A stretch of 64,000 bases of DNA from the NCBI GenBank assembly GCA_049601975.1, contig JBMYRC010000001.1, positions 62,001-126,000 of the forward strand, given 5' to 3'. This DNA is from UBA6544 sp049601975. Its GTDB lineage: Bacteria > Pseudomonadota > Alphaproteobacteria > UBA8366. The notes under the pieces are model-generated. The model was not told where the DNA came from, searched no databases, and saw nothing but the letters and a program-made list of their open reading frames with translations. This document shows, piece after piece, positions 16,856-24,890 of this stretch (position 1 is the stretch's first letter; each line of letters begins with the position of its first letter). Position numbers and translations under genes: made by a program.

Positions 16856-17921
16856 ATATTTCAGAATTTTTAACTTTTTGACTACTCGGTAGGAAAACCC
16901 TAAATTCGGTGCCCTTTCCAATCGCGCTGTCAATGGTGAGACGGCCACGATGCCTATTTACGATATGCTTTACGATAGCGAGACCAAGACCCGTTCCTCC
17001 CATCGTACGGGACCGACCCTTATCCACACGGTAGAATCGCTCTGTCAGTCGGGGCAAATGCTCCGGCGAGATGCCGTCGCCTTCGTCGGAGACGGTCACG
17101 ACGAACCCGGCACTGCCGAGGTCTGGGATGCGGCCGACTTCTTCCACGTTGACCCTGACCCGGGTGTTTTTAGGGCTATATTTCACTGCGTTGTCGATTA
17201 AGTTATGAAAAACTTCCGTTAGTTCGTCGCGATTCCCGGTGGCAAAAACGTGCGCGTTATTTTCTGGTAGTTCGATCGTTATTTTTCTTACAGATGCACG
17301 TGCGGTCAATGTATCGACGACCTCGACAAGCAGTGGTCGAATTTCTACGTTACCTTCCGGCAAGATATGCTCGTTGGCTTCCACTCGCGAGAGGGAGAGC
17401 AGGTCGTCGATCAGACGCGTCATACGCTTCGATTCGCTATCCATGATCTCGAGGAAGCGATCTCTTGCGGCTTCATCATCGCGCGCGGACCCCCGCAGTG
17501 TTTCAATGAAACCAACCAAGGAAGAGAGCGGTGACCGGAGTTCGTGGCTGACATTGGCGACGAAGTCGGCACGCATTTGCTCGGCGTTATTCTCTGCTGT
17601 CATGTCATGCATGATTAAAACAGCGTCCGCTTCGTATTGCGTGGTCCCGGTCAACGACGCGATTTGAATGTCGAAGCTGCGACGCACCGAATCCAACAAT
17701 GATATGCGTAGTTGGCGTTGCTCCGCGCCGGTTAACACTTCGTCGACGGCGTCAAGAATATCCGGGTGTCGCAGTGCCAAGGTCAACGCGCGGCCCTCGA
17801 TTTGATCACCGAGGAGATTCTTGGCTGCGATATTTGCTGCCAGTATCTGTTTTTCCGCATCGATCAGGAGCACTGGATCGGGCAGTACATTAAGTAGCGC
17901 GGTTGTGGCCGTGTTTTCCAT
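16848..17921 (-). CDS. phoR: Phosphate regulon sensor kinase PhoR, soluble form without membrane helices
   Basis: A 357-residue histidine kinase with an N-terminal PAS domain (about 8-110), a HisKA domain with phospho-acceptor His126 in NVSHELRSP, and a HATPase domain with N box (HNLIDNAVKYS), G1 box (DEGDGIS) and G2 box (GGTGLGLAIVKH). It phosphorylates PhoB when Pst signals low phosphate. The two N-terminal membrane helices of classical PhoR are absent, and the upstream DNA offers no in-frame extension before gapR on the other strand. It is therefore predicted to be cytosolic and to sense through PstB/PhoU. It is the first gene of the pst-pho cluster and diverges from gapR. Confidence 0.9.
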   Translation of the reverse strand: MENTATTALLNVLPDPVLLIDAEKQILAANIAAKNLLGDQIEGRALTLALRHPDILDAVDEVLTGAEQRQLRISLLDSVRRSFDIQIASLTGTTQYEADAVLIMHDMTAENNAEQMRADFVANVSHELRSPLSSLVGFIETLRGSARDDEAARDRFLEIMDSESKRMTRLIDDLLSLSRVEANEHILPEGNVEIRPLLVEVVDTLTARASVRKITIELPENNAHVFATGNRDELTEVFHNLIDNAVKYSPKNTRVRVNVEEVGRIPDLGSAGFVVTVSDEGDGISPEHLPRLTERFYRVDKGRSRTMGGTGLGLAIVKHIVNRHRGRLTIDSAIGKGTEFRVFLPSSQKVKNSEILS

Positions 17922-18083
17922 TGGGTCCTGCTTATGTAACTTACCGCCGTGTGAGTTATAATTGCTCTGTATCCAAGTTTAGACTCAATGTCGACCTCGT
18001 AACCTCTACGCTTGAGACAGCGGTAAGTGGGCGCTAGATTGCGCGACCTTATTTTAGACCACCTTGCTTTGGGAGATATTGAT

Positions 18084-18359
18084 ATGTCGGAAGTCGGCGG
18101 TGTTGCGGGCGATCGTTTGCGTTCACTAATTGAGCGGATCGAGCGCCTGGAAGAAGAAAAAGAGACGATTTCCGTCGATGTTCGTGAAGTGTATGCGGAA
18201 GCCAAAGCAACTGGATTCGATCCGAAAGTCATGCGCCAAATCGTGCGATTACGGAAAATGGAATCTGATGACCGTAAGGAACAAGAAGCCTTACTTGAGA
18301 TTTACAAAGAAGCCTTGGGCATGGAAGCGCCGGCGATGCCCGAGCCCGTCGATATATAG
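18084..18359 (+). CDS. gapR: GapR family DNA-binding protein (DUF2312)
   Basis: A 91-residue helical protein of the DUF2312/GapR family, an alphaproteobacterial chromosome-structuring protein that binds AT-rich overtwisted DNA. The typical sequence RLRSLIERIERLEEEK is followed by coiled coil and a second basic helix ending near ALLEIYKEALG. The ATG at 18084 has a GGGAGATA ribosome site; an upstream ATG at 18027 would add 19 residues not typical of the family. It is transcribed divergently from phoR. The short acidic, Pro-rich tail is unremarkable. Confidence 0.93.
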   Translation: MSEVGGVAGDRLRSLIERIERLEEEKETISVDVREVYAEAKATGFDPKVMRQIVRLRKMESDDRKEQEALLEIYKEALGMEAPAMPEPVDI

Positions 18360-18376
18360 CTCGCTCTAGAGCGAGC
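18359..18376. other. Perfect 18-bp palindrome shared by the ends of two convergent genes
   Basis: GCTCGCTCTAGAGCGAGC reads identically on both strands. It begins at the last base of the gapR stop codon and contains the stop codon (TAG on the minus strand, 18368-18366) of the opposing truncated gene. In RNA it would form seven GC-rich pairs with a CTAG loop on either strand. No T run follows on either side, so any terminator role would be weak. It may instead mark a recombination end point. Confidence 0.5.
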
Positions 18377-18671
18377 CGGTATCCGGGACGAACCAAAACG
18401 CACCGGGTTGGTGAATGCCGAGAGAGCCGCCGTATAGGCCCGGAACCTTTTTGCTTCCTTTGAAACGGACAAACAACGGCTGTTTTGGTAGACGCTCCGC
18501 TACGGGCTTAATTTCACCCGCCTTGACTCGTTTTGTGAGGATTGGTGATTCGGAATATGTGTTCGCATGCGCCGAAGACGCGGCAAGATTGAGTGGTCCG
18601 ACTAAAATCAGAGATCGAACCTTTCGACAAAAAGGCCCCTTTAAGGAAAAATTCAAAATCAACACGTTCAA
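18366..18671 (-). pseudogene. N-terminal remnant of an extracellular solute-binding protein (peptide ABC type)
   Basis: A 101-codon frame. After a hydrophobic leader ending at SSAHAN it reads ESPILTKRVKAGEIKPVAERLPKQP and then GLYGGSLGI. This is the mature N-terminus typical of long (about 600-residue) family-5 solute-binding proteins, where such a segment precedes the ligand-binding domain. The rest of the protein is missing: the frame stops inside the palindrome at 18359-18376, and no related sequence is seen beyond it. No ABC permease or ATPase genes lie nearby. It could still be expressed as a small secreted protein, but a deletion remnant is more likely. Confidence 0.55.
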
Positions 18672-18703
18672 TGTATGAAACGTTTAAGCTGAATTAATTC
18701 TGG

Positions 18704-19252
18704 CTACATTTTCATATCGTCTTGCCACGGTTTGATCTTGTCGAACTTTTTTGCGGCTTCCGGTAGGCCCGGAGATTTTGTTTGAATACCAATCGCATTG
18801 AAATTTTCGACACTCGTCACGTCAATCTTGATGTCTTTGCTCTCGACGATGCGGGCGACGGCTTCGGCGATCTCGTTAAATCCATCGATGGTAGATTCGA
18901 TTTTGATCTTCCTCGAATTGGTTAAAAGCGTGAGCTCCATCCAACCGGCATCGCGGTCTCGCTTAATGGTAAAAAACCGCAATTTAGCGCCTGTGACACT
19001 GCTCCAATCCACACGGCGACGGCGTAATCCGTAGATTTTGAGGCCATCCGGTTCGATTTCAATCATGGTCAAATGTTTCAACCATGTTTTGACACCAAAC
19101 CCAGCAAATAAGGCAAAGAGCGGTCCGATAAAGAAAAACATGACAGGGGTCGAAAATGCACTAATCATCAAGGCGCCGGTGATGGTCGTGCCCACGCCCG
19201 CTTGGATATAATCGCCCCTTAAGGACGCTAACGGGTAGCGGTAGCCGGTCAT
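18704..19252 (-). CDS. Small membrane protein with PH-like domain, function unknown
   Basis: A 182-residue protein with two hydrophobic helices near the N-terminus (about residues 18-60), followed by a soluble region that looks like a bacterial PH fold (MIEIEPDGLKIYGLRRRRVDW, then FFTIKRDRDAGWMELTLL). No enzyme motif is present. The ATG at 19252 overlaps the stop of the deacetylase gene (ATGA), so the two are co-translated. A role at the inner membrane linked to the surface polysaccharide genes upstream is possible but unproven. Confidence 0.6.
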   Translation of the reverse strand: MTGYRYPLASLRGDYIQAGVGTTITGALMISAFSTPVMFFFIGPLFALFAGFGVKTWLKHLTMIEIEPDGLKIYGLRRRRVDWSSVTGAKLRFFTIKRDRDAGWMELTLLTNSRKIKIESTIDGFNEIAEAVARIVESKDIKIDVTSVENFNAIGIQTKSPGLPEAAKKFDKIKPWQDDMKM

Positions 19253-20022
19253 TGTATTTTCTCCAAAAGGTCCTCGACGGAAATCCAACGTGCCGCCGGA
19301 TGTTTCTGCGTCACCTCTAGCAGTCGTTCGATGAAGCGCCAAGAGGCAGGATCTTGATTTAGATGGTGGGTCATCAAACCGGTTGCCTCAGGTGTTATAT
19401 TGTTTATCAGTCTTTGGAAGGCTAGATGGTTAATAATCGCGACAATCGCAAGCTCATCGCTGACAAAATTCCGTGATCCTCGCCAATCAATGATGTCGAC
19501 GTGAACGTTGAGTTGGTTGAATTGTTTGCGAGGATTGCTCGGGCCGAAGGTTGAAACTGCCCGTAAACCAACCCGCTCTAACCGTTCTGCAAGGGAATTG
19601 TCGATGCGATTCCAGGGGGGGACGAAGACTGCGGACGCGGTGTGCGGCATCAAGGTATTTAGACGCTGCCATCCTCGATCGATTTCGGCGATCATATCAT
19701 CAAAGGGCCGGTGCGGTCCGAATTCGGATTTCTTCTCCCCGGGCGGTGCGTGGTTTTGGTGTGAATACCCGTGCGGCAATGCACTGACGCCGGAGTAGCT
19801 TGCCAGCATGTCCGCCAATTCACCGGTCGCCAACGCTGGTATGGTGGCGATGGAGATGGGGGTGCTGGACGCCATGTCCAACAATTGCGTCAGCTGGGGG
19901 CTCGGCTTAGTCGCATCATCGTCGCGCCACCAGAACAAGGCTTCCCGCTTGGCGGTTGCCCAAGCGTCGAGTTCCGCCTCGAGCTTAATCCATGGATCTG
20001 GGTTTGTTGGATTGTCCGACAT
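19249..20022 (-). CDS. Polysaccharide deacetylase family protein
   Basis: A 257-residue protein of the polysaccharide-deacetylase (NodB-like) superfamily. The putative metal-site WWRDDDA near the N-terminus, LPHGYSHQNHAP and VFVPPWNRID are visible, and TGLMTHHLNQD lies near the end. The ATG at 20022 follows eight bases after the stop of the broken glycosyltransferase, as expected in the ancestral operon. Such enzymes remove acetyl groups from surface sugars. It remains intact while its glycosyltransferase neighbours are broken, so its current role is uncertain. Confidence 0.8.
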   Translation of the reverse strand: MSDNPTNPDPWIKLEAELDAWATAKREALFWWRDDDATKPSPQLTQLLDMASSTPISIATIPALATGELADMLASYSGVSALPHGYSHQNHAPPGEKKSEFGPHRPFDDMIAEIDRGWQRLNTLMPHTASAVFVPPWNRIDNSLAERLERVGLRAVSTFGPSNPRKQFNQLNVHVDIIDWRGSRNFVSDELAIVAIINHLAFQRLINNITPEATGLMTHHLNQDPASWRFIERLLEVTQKHPAARWISVEDLLEKIQ

Positions 20023-20029
20023 GAGGATC

Positions 20030-20494
20030 TTATATCCACTCTTTTGCGAAAATCCTAGTTTTGAGAGGGTTAACAAGAATGTCCGTCGTTTCCGCGGCGC
20101 CATTCAAGTTCAGTTTTCCGGTCAATCGGCTTTGACCGCATTCTGCTTCTTTAAGCGCCGCGAGAAGAGTTTTGCCGGATACATTCTATTCTGATCCTGA
20201 AGCGACCCGATCTAAATCCACTAGGCGTTTGGCTCGCAGGCATTGTTCGGCCTGACCCATCCCTTGATATGGCACCATGACCGCCGGTACCCCAAAGGTT
20301 ACGACATCCATTGCCGTGTTGTATCCAGCCTGACTAATCGAGGCATCTGCCCGGCCGTGCACGTCGGGGAAGTCAGGGCAGATGGGCTTCACAACAATAT
20401 TAGTTTCTTCGCTCACGAACTCACGAACCGCCGCCGCGCGCCGGTCGTGTCCCAATCCCCAAAGATGCTGAACGTAATAGAGGACGCGTGGCAT
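20030..20494 (-). pseudogene. Glycosyltransferase pseudogene with large internal deletion and in-frame amber stop
   Basis: The frame starts MPRVLYYVQHLWGLGHDRRAAA, the N-terminus of a MurG-like (GT28-type) glycosyltransferase. After only a few more residues it continues as the C-terminal part (CPDFPDVHGRADASISQAGYNTAMD, with the donor-binding QAGYNT). About 200 residues of the middle are therefore missing. A TAG at 20186-20188 then interrupts the frame, but the same frame continues with plausible C-terminal sequence (LLAALKEAECG to FAKEWI) up to TAA at 20030-20032. Both lesions show that the gene is dead. Confidence 0.8.
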
Positions 20495-20500
20495 TTTGGC

Positions 20501-21094
20501 TCAGCCGGATGTCAGCGATACATTTAGTTCCACGACTTCTGGGTGCCCGTCCGCCTGCAGGCGGAATAGGTGAGTACAGTCATCGGCCAGTGTGTCCGGC
20601 CAAGGTGTCGTTTGATCCCATTCGGCGGCCAAGGAATAGGTCGCTCGGACGATGCCCCGATGACATACAATGACGGTGGGCCTGCCCGCATCCGCCAATT
20701 CCCGAAAGACGGCGAGCAAACGGTCTTGCACTTCGCGTTGGCTTTCGCCGCCGGGCGCTTTGAAATCTAGACCCCCCGCCCGCCATGCCTCGCCAGGATT
20801 GCCTATTTCAGCCTTGAGTTCGGTGATGGTCAGACCTTCCCAGACCGCCCAATCCATTTCGATCAGACGCGCGTCAGTGCGGCTTGGCGGTGTGCCGGAA
20901 AGAATTTTGGCGGTCTCAACCGCACGCGAAAGTGGGCTTGATATCCAATCGAATTCCTCGATATGGGGTGGTACCCGCCAAGTGCGGACGGTCTCGCGGC
21001 CGTTAACACTGAGCGGAACGTCGGTCGTACTTTGCACGCGACCGCCTTCGTTCCAGCCAGTCGCCGCATGGCGGATGAGCGCGATGAGGGTCAT
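20501..21094 (-). CDS. Histidine phosphatase superfamily (phosphoglycerate mutase-like) protein
   Basis: A 197-residue protein with the RH motif at Arg8-His9 (IRHAATGWN), the second-half acidic motif EMDWAVWEG and the distal catalytic His in VIVCHRGIVRA. Members remove phosphate from small molecules or sugars. The ATG at 21094 overlaps the stop of the upstream glycosyltransferase relic (ATGA), supporting this start over a GTG at 21106. It sits between two broken glycosyltransferase genes and is itself intact, so it may act on a nucleotide- or sugar-phosphate of the former glycan pathway. Confidence 0.85.
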   Translation of the reverse strand: MTLIALIRHAATGWNEGGRVQSTTDVPLSVNGRETVRTWRVPPHIEEFDWISSPLSRAVETAKILSGTPPSRTDARLIEMDWAVWEGLTITELKAEIGNPGEAWRAGGLDFKAPGGESQREVQDRLLAVFRELADAGRPTVIVCHRGIVRATYSLAAEWDQTTPWPDTLADDCTHLFRLQADGHPEVVELNVSLTSG

Positions 21095-21889
21095 GCTGCG
21101 TGGCACTTATCTAAGGCTTCGAATATTTCTGCTAATTCCGTCATTGCTCGCTCTATGGAGTGTTATTGAAGTGCTTTGCGATTGGCCGCGTCGTCCATGG
21201 TTTCGCGCATTTGCGCATCGTGCAATAGCCTATGCACCGCAGCCGCGAAAGACTGCCCGTCCCCTTGCGGTCTGAGAATGCTGCTTTCTCCGTCTGATAT
21301 AATGGTGGCAACGCCCGGAGTGTAGCCAGCGACGACCTTTAGGCGGGCCGCCTTTGCTTCCAAAAAAGCCATGCCGTATCCATCACGGATGGCGGGCTAG
21401 ATAAATGTATCTGCGGCGGCGGAAACGTCAGCCAATTGGCGGGCACTGAACAGGCCGAGAAATGTCCTGCGCAGATCTTCGGCAAAATAGGCTTCTATCT
21501 CAGTCCAGGTGGGCCCGTCGCGTGCGATCAACGAATGAAACCAGCCGTTCGGCCGTTCGCGGGATGCCTCTACGAGACACCAGAAGGACGCTGTCTTGGC
21601 GCCATCTCGCATCATCGCCGCAATGTAGAGCCAGGCAATGTCGGGGTCCAAATCATACTGTTCAGCGAGCGCGGATCGGTGTCGAGTTTTTTGGTTGGGT
21701 TCGGGGTTGCCAGCGTATCGATGAACGGTGCGGTAAAATGCAGACCGGCGCGATTCCCCCGCAATATTTTTAGCCAAGGCATATCTTTGGGATTCACGAC
21801 TATGACCCAGTCCGCCTCTCGGATTGCAGAGGCGACGCGTTCATATCCGATCGACCAAGGACCTCCTTTTTGTTTGGGGGCACGGCGGA
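21091..21889 (-). pseudogene. Broken family-4 glycosyltransferase
   Basis: Three pieces together resemble one GT4 glycosyltransferase. The N-terminal piece (ADWVIVVNPKDMP, then GLHFTAPFIDT) is in one frame. The middle (ALAEQYDLDPDIAWLYIAAMM to SAAADTFI) is in another frame after a shift near 21690. The C-terminal part (PAIRDGYGMAFLEAKAARLK) follows directly after a TAG at 21397-21399, where relatives have Trp. A TAA at 21163-21165 interrupts the tail, and the original TGA at 21091-21093 overlaps the phosphatase start. The first third of the gene is missing: its 5' end abuts an ABC-transporter remnant on the other strand. Confidence 0.85.
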
Positions 21890-22200
21890 CCAATTTGCAG
21901 CGTCACAAGCTGGCGATCGCACGCGCCTTGCTCAAACGTAGCGATCTCACCATGATTAATGAAGCGACCGAAGGGCTCGATATACAGACCCAAGACCGAG
22001 CGATAAGTATCGTGTCGGCCGATTACGGAGGCCGCAGCGTGATTTGGGTGATGTACTGGGTTGCGGCATCGCGGCATTTCGAACATGTCTTAGTAATTCA
22101 AGACGGTCGAGTTGCCGTACGAGGCCCGTATGAAGAATTGAGTGGCCGTCCCGGAGCCTTTAAAAAATACTCAAAGCGGCCTGACGGGAAAAGGAATTAA
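21889..22200 (+). pseudogene. 3' remnant of an ABC transporter ATPase
   Basis: About 104 codons encode the end of an ABC ATPase domain. It begins just after the signature (LQRHKLAIARALLKR), followed by a Walker-B-like TMINEATEGLD in which the usual Asp-Glu pair is Asn-Glu. A degenerate switch region (VIWVMYWVAA, lacking the His) and the typical tail VLVIQDGRVAVRGPYEEL come next. Walker A and any membrane domain are absent. Upstream sequence in this frame is antisense to the broken glycosyltransferase. It abuts the cyclic-nucleotide-binding gene, as in intact operons of related bacteria (recalled, not checked). Confidence 0.75.
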
Positions 22201-22201
22201 T

Positions 22202-22603
22202 ATGAGCATCGTCGAAGGCGTCGAACTCCTGCATCGCATACCGTTATTTGCGAAGATCGACCCGACACGCCTTAGGCTGCTCGCATTTACCAGTGATCGT
22301 GGGAAATTCGATCCGGGCCAAGTGGTGTTCGAGGAAGGCGAGGTTGGCGACTACGCCTATGTCATCATCGAAGGTGAAGCTGATATTTCATTAAATACTC
22401 CGAGTGGATCGCTCTCCGTGGCCACGCTAAAGGATCACGAGTTGGTCGCCTTGCAGATATCGAAAGATCTCTTCTATCGGCTGTTCAACGAGTTCCCAGA
22501 AATGGCCATCGGGATCATGCGCGATCTTGCTCGGTGGCTTGAATTGACAACCCGGCGGTTGCAGCAGGCGGTGGTGCAACGGCAGAAGTTGGACGACACT
22601 TAG
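22202..22603 (+). CDS. Cyclic nucleotide-binding-domain protein lacking the phosphate-binding cassette
   Basis: A 133-residue single CNB domain. It starts IPLFAKIDPTRLRLLAFTS, has the FEEGEVGDYAYVIIEGEADI strands, and ends with the helical ISKDLFYRLFNEFPEMA segment. Family members have about 20 residues between these parts, including the GE-(x)n-PR-T-A phosphate-binding cassette. Here TLKDHEL joins directly to VALQISKD, so the cassette is removed by an in-frame deletion and cyclic nucleotide binding should be lost. The ATG has an AAAGGAAT ribosome site, and the stop overlaps the next GTG start (TAGTG). The frame remains open, so a truncated protein is probably made. Confidence 0.75.
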   Translation: MSIVEGVELLHRIPLFAKIDPTRLRLLAFTSDRGKFDPGQVVFEEGEVGDYAYVIIEGEADISLNTPSGSLSVATLKDHELVALQISKDLFYRLFNEFPEMAIGIMRDLARWLELTTRRLQQAVVQRQKLDDT

Positions 22604-23853
22604 TGCCCACACAAGCCGCTCTAGAAGGCCGCCCAGGCGCGCGAGCGATAACCCGGGCTCTGTTCACCGAAACATCATTCGGTCGCTTGTGGTACGCTGG
22701 TGCAATTGCGAGCACGATGCGGTGGCTCGAATCGCTGGCCGTCGGCGTATTTGTCTTTGATCTGACTGATTCCGCCATCATGGTGGCTGTTTTCCTATTC
22801 TTGCGATGGGCGCCACTGGTGATGTTCGGCGCTTGGATCGGTGTTATTGCCGACCACGTTACCCGCAAGGGTATTCTGCTCGGCGGACTGATTGCGATGA
22901 GCGTCGTCTCGGCGCTTCTGGGCTTGCTTGCTGTGACAGGCACGGTCGCTCTGTGGCATATCGGCTTGGCGGCGTTCCTCAGTGGGACCTTTACATCGAC
23001 CGACTATTCGACCCGTCGCACAATGATCGGAGAGGCTGCGGGGATGGAGCGCGTTGGCGTCGCCATGGCGTTCGATACCGGCACCAATAACGGCACCCGT
23101 ATGTTGGGACCAGCCTTGGGCGGATTTCTGTTGGAATTTATGGGATTGCACGGCGCCTATTATTTGGGCGCAATTTTATACGCAACAGCGGCATTCGCGG
23201 TTTGGCGCATGGTATATCTGCAGGACAAACCAAGCGAACCCGCCCCCAAGGTGCTGACCAATCTGATTGAGGGCCTCCGCTATGCACGGAGTGAGCCGAT
23301 CGTGGTCGGTGTATTATCCATCACCATTATTGTTAATGCCTTCGGGTTTCCGTTTGCCAGCATTCTGCCGGTTATCGGTCGGGACACGCTGGGCTTGAGC
23401 GCATTTCCCGTTGGGGTCTTGGCGTCATCCGAAGGCTTGGGAGCGTTGCTGGGTGCCGTCTTCGTCGGTATGACGGTGCGGCCGTCCCGATATGGCAAAT
23501 TCTTCGTCTTTGGATCCTTCATGTTTCTCTCAGGTGTCTTACTCTTCGCGTTGTCACCGGTTTTCGAGACTTCGCTCGTGTTGTTGTTGTTGGCGGGCCT
23601 CGGGATATCCGGGTTTTCGTCCATGCAGAGCACGATCCTGCTTTCCGTGGCACCGCCTGAAATCAGAGGGCGTGTGATGGGGTTGTTGGCCGTCAGCGTA
23701 GGCACCATGCCGATTGGTATTCTCTATGCCGGATTCCTGGCCGACTGGTTAGGGGCACCCATCGGGCTCGCACTAGTTGCGGGACAAGGGCTAATTTTGT
23801 GGCTTCTGGCCGGACTCTATTGGCGGCGTAACGTGAAGCCCCTACCTTCCTGA
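22603..23853 (+). CDS. MFS transporter (DHA3/EntS-like exporter family)
   Basis: A 416-residue inner-membrane protein with about 12 hydrophobic segments. It shows the MFS loop motif between helices 2 and 3 (GVIADHVTRKGIL) and a second-half equivalent (FLADWLGAP). The overall pattern resembles the MFS_3 group of drug and siderophore exporters. The GTG start overlaps the stop of the CNB gene, so the two are coupled. The exported substrate is unknown. The sequence looks intact, unlike the genes just upstream. Confidence 0.85.
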   Translation: MPTQAALEGRPGARAITRALFTETSFGRLWYAGAIASTMRWLESLAVGVFVFDLTDSAIMVAVFLFLRWAPLVMFGAWIGVIADHVTRKGILLGGLIAMSVVSALLGLLAVTGTVALWHIGLAAFLSGTFTSTDYSTRRTMIGEAAGMERVGVAMAFDTGTNNGTRMLGPALGGFLLEFMGLHGAYYLGAILYATAAFAVWRMVYLQDKPSEPAPKVLTNLIEGLRYARSEPIVVGVLSITIIVNAFGFPFASILPVIGRDTLGLSAFPVGVLASSEGLGALLGAVFVGMTVRPSRYGKFFVFGSFMFLSGVLLFALSPVFETSLVLLLLAGLGISGFSSMQSTILLSVAPPEIRGRVMGLLAVSVGTMPIGILYAGFLADWLGAPIGLALVAGQGLILWLLAGLYWRRNVKPLPS

Positions 23854-23882
23854 CCGGATCGTCACTGGGAGAGGAATTAGAG

Positions 23883-24890
23883 ATGCGCAATGTGAACCGC
23901 CAAATCATTTTGAAATCAAGGCCGATTGGCCTTGCGGGGCCCGAACATTTCGAAGAAGTAACCGCGCCGATACGCATGCCTGACGAGGGCGAGGTGTTGG
24001 TGGAAAGCATCTATCTTTCGGTCGATCCCGCCATGCGCGTATGGATGGACAAGAATCCCGGCTACGTGCCGCCGGTCGGTATCGGCGACGTGATGCGGGC
24101 CGGTGGGGTCGGTCGTGTGATCGAAAGCAAGATCGGTGGAATTGAGCCGGGAGACTACGTCCAAGGGCGCCTAGGCTGGCAAACCCACCCGACGCTTCCC
24201 ACGGCGGGAACGCATAAGCTGGATCTCTCGTTGGGCTCAATTGAGGACTGGATCGGCCCTTTGGGAACGACGGCGCTTACCGCATGGTTCGGTATCCATG
24301 CCGTCGGGTCGCTCACGCGTTCAGACACGGTTTTGATTTCCGGCGCTGCCGGCGGGGTTGGGCAGATGGCTGTGCAATTCGCCAAGCTGGAAGGCTGCTA
24401 TGTCGTCGGCATCGCCGGTGGACCGGAAAAGTGCCGGTATTTGACGGAAGAGCTCGGGATCGACCGCGCGATTGACTACCGAGCCGCCGCCGATAAGAAC
24501 GCTGCAGTGGCGGAGGCTTTCCCCGAGGGTGTGGACCTATATTTCGACAATGTCGGCGGCCCGACGCTGGACGCGGCATTGGCCAATATTCGGATGAAGG
24601 GGCGTATCGTTCTTTGTGGGCGCATTTCGCAGACGGCGGGCTCGAACCGATATGGGATTATCCATACCGGATTATTGATCGGTAAGCGGGCCCGGATGGA
24701 AGGTTTCATCGTCTCCGATTTCAATGATCGTTACGACGAGGCACGGCAATGGATTTCAGCCAAACTGAAGTCTGGCGAACTCAAGCAGCAACTGCACGTG
24801 ATCGATGGCTTGGAATCTGCGCCGAACGGACTCGCGATGCTATTCTGCGGAGAGAATACTGGAAAACTAGTCGTAAAGGTCGCTGATTAG
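23883..24890 (+). CDS. NADP-dependent oxidoreductase of the MDR superfamily (CurA/leukotriene B4 dehydrogenase type)
   Basis: A 335-residue zinc-free medium-chain reductase. Typical features are GDVMRAGGVGRVIESK in the catalytic domain, LGTTALTAWFGI, the Rossmann motif ISGAAGGVGQMAVQFAK and YFDNVGGPTLDAAL. Such enzymes reduce double bonds of enones with NADPH. The ATG is preceded by GGGAGAGGAATTAGAG. It converges with the exonuclease gene, and the two stops overlap by four bases. No operon partner is evident downstream. Confidence 0.92.
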   Translation: MRNVNRQIILKSRPIGLAGPEHFEEVTAPIRMPDEGEVLVESIYLSVDPAMRVWMDKNPGYVPPVGIGDVMRAGGVGRVIESKIGGIEPGDYVQGRLGWQTHPTLPTAGTHKLDLSLGSIEDWIGPLGTTALTAWFGIHAVGSLTRSDTVLISGAAGGVGQMAVQFAKLEGCYVVGIAGGPEKCRYLTEELGIDRAIDYRAAADKNAAVAEAFPEGVDLYFDNVGGPTLDAALANIRMKGRIVLCGRISQTAGSNRYGIIHTGLLIGKRARMEGFIVSDFNDRYDEARQWISAKLKSGELKQQLHVIDGLESAPNGLAMLFCGENTGKLVVKVAD

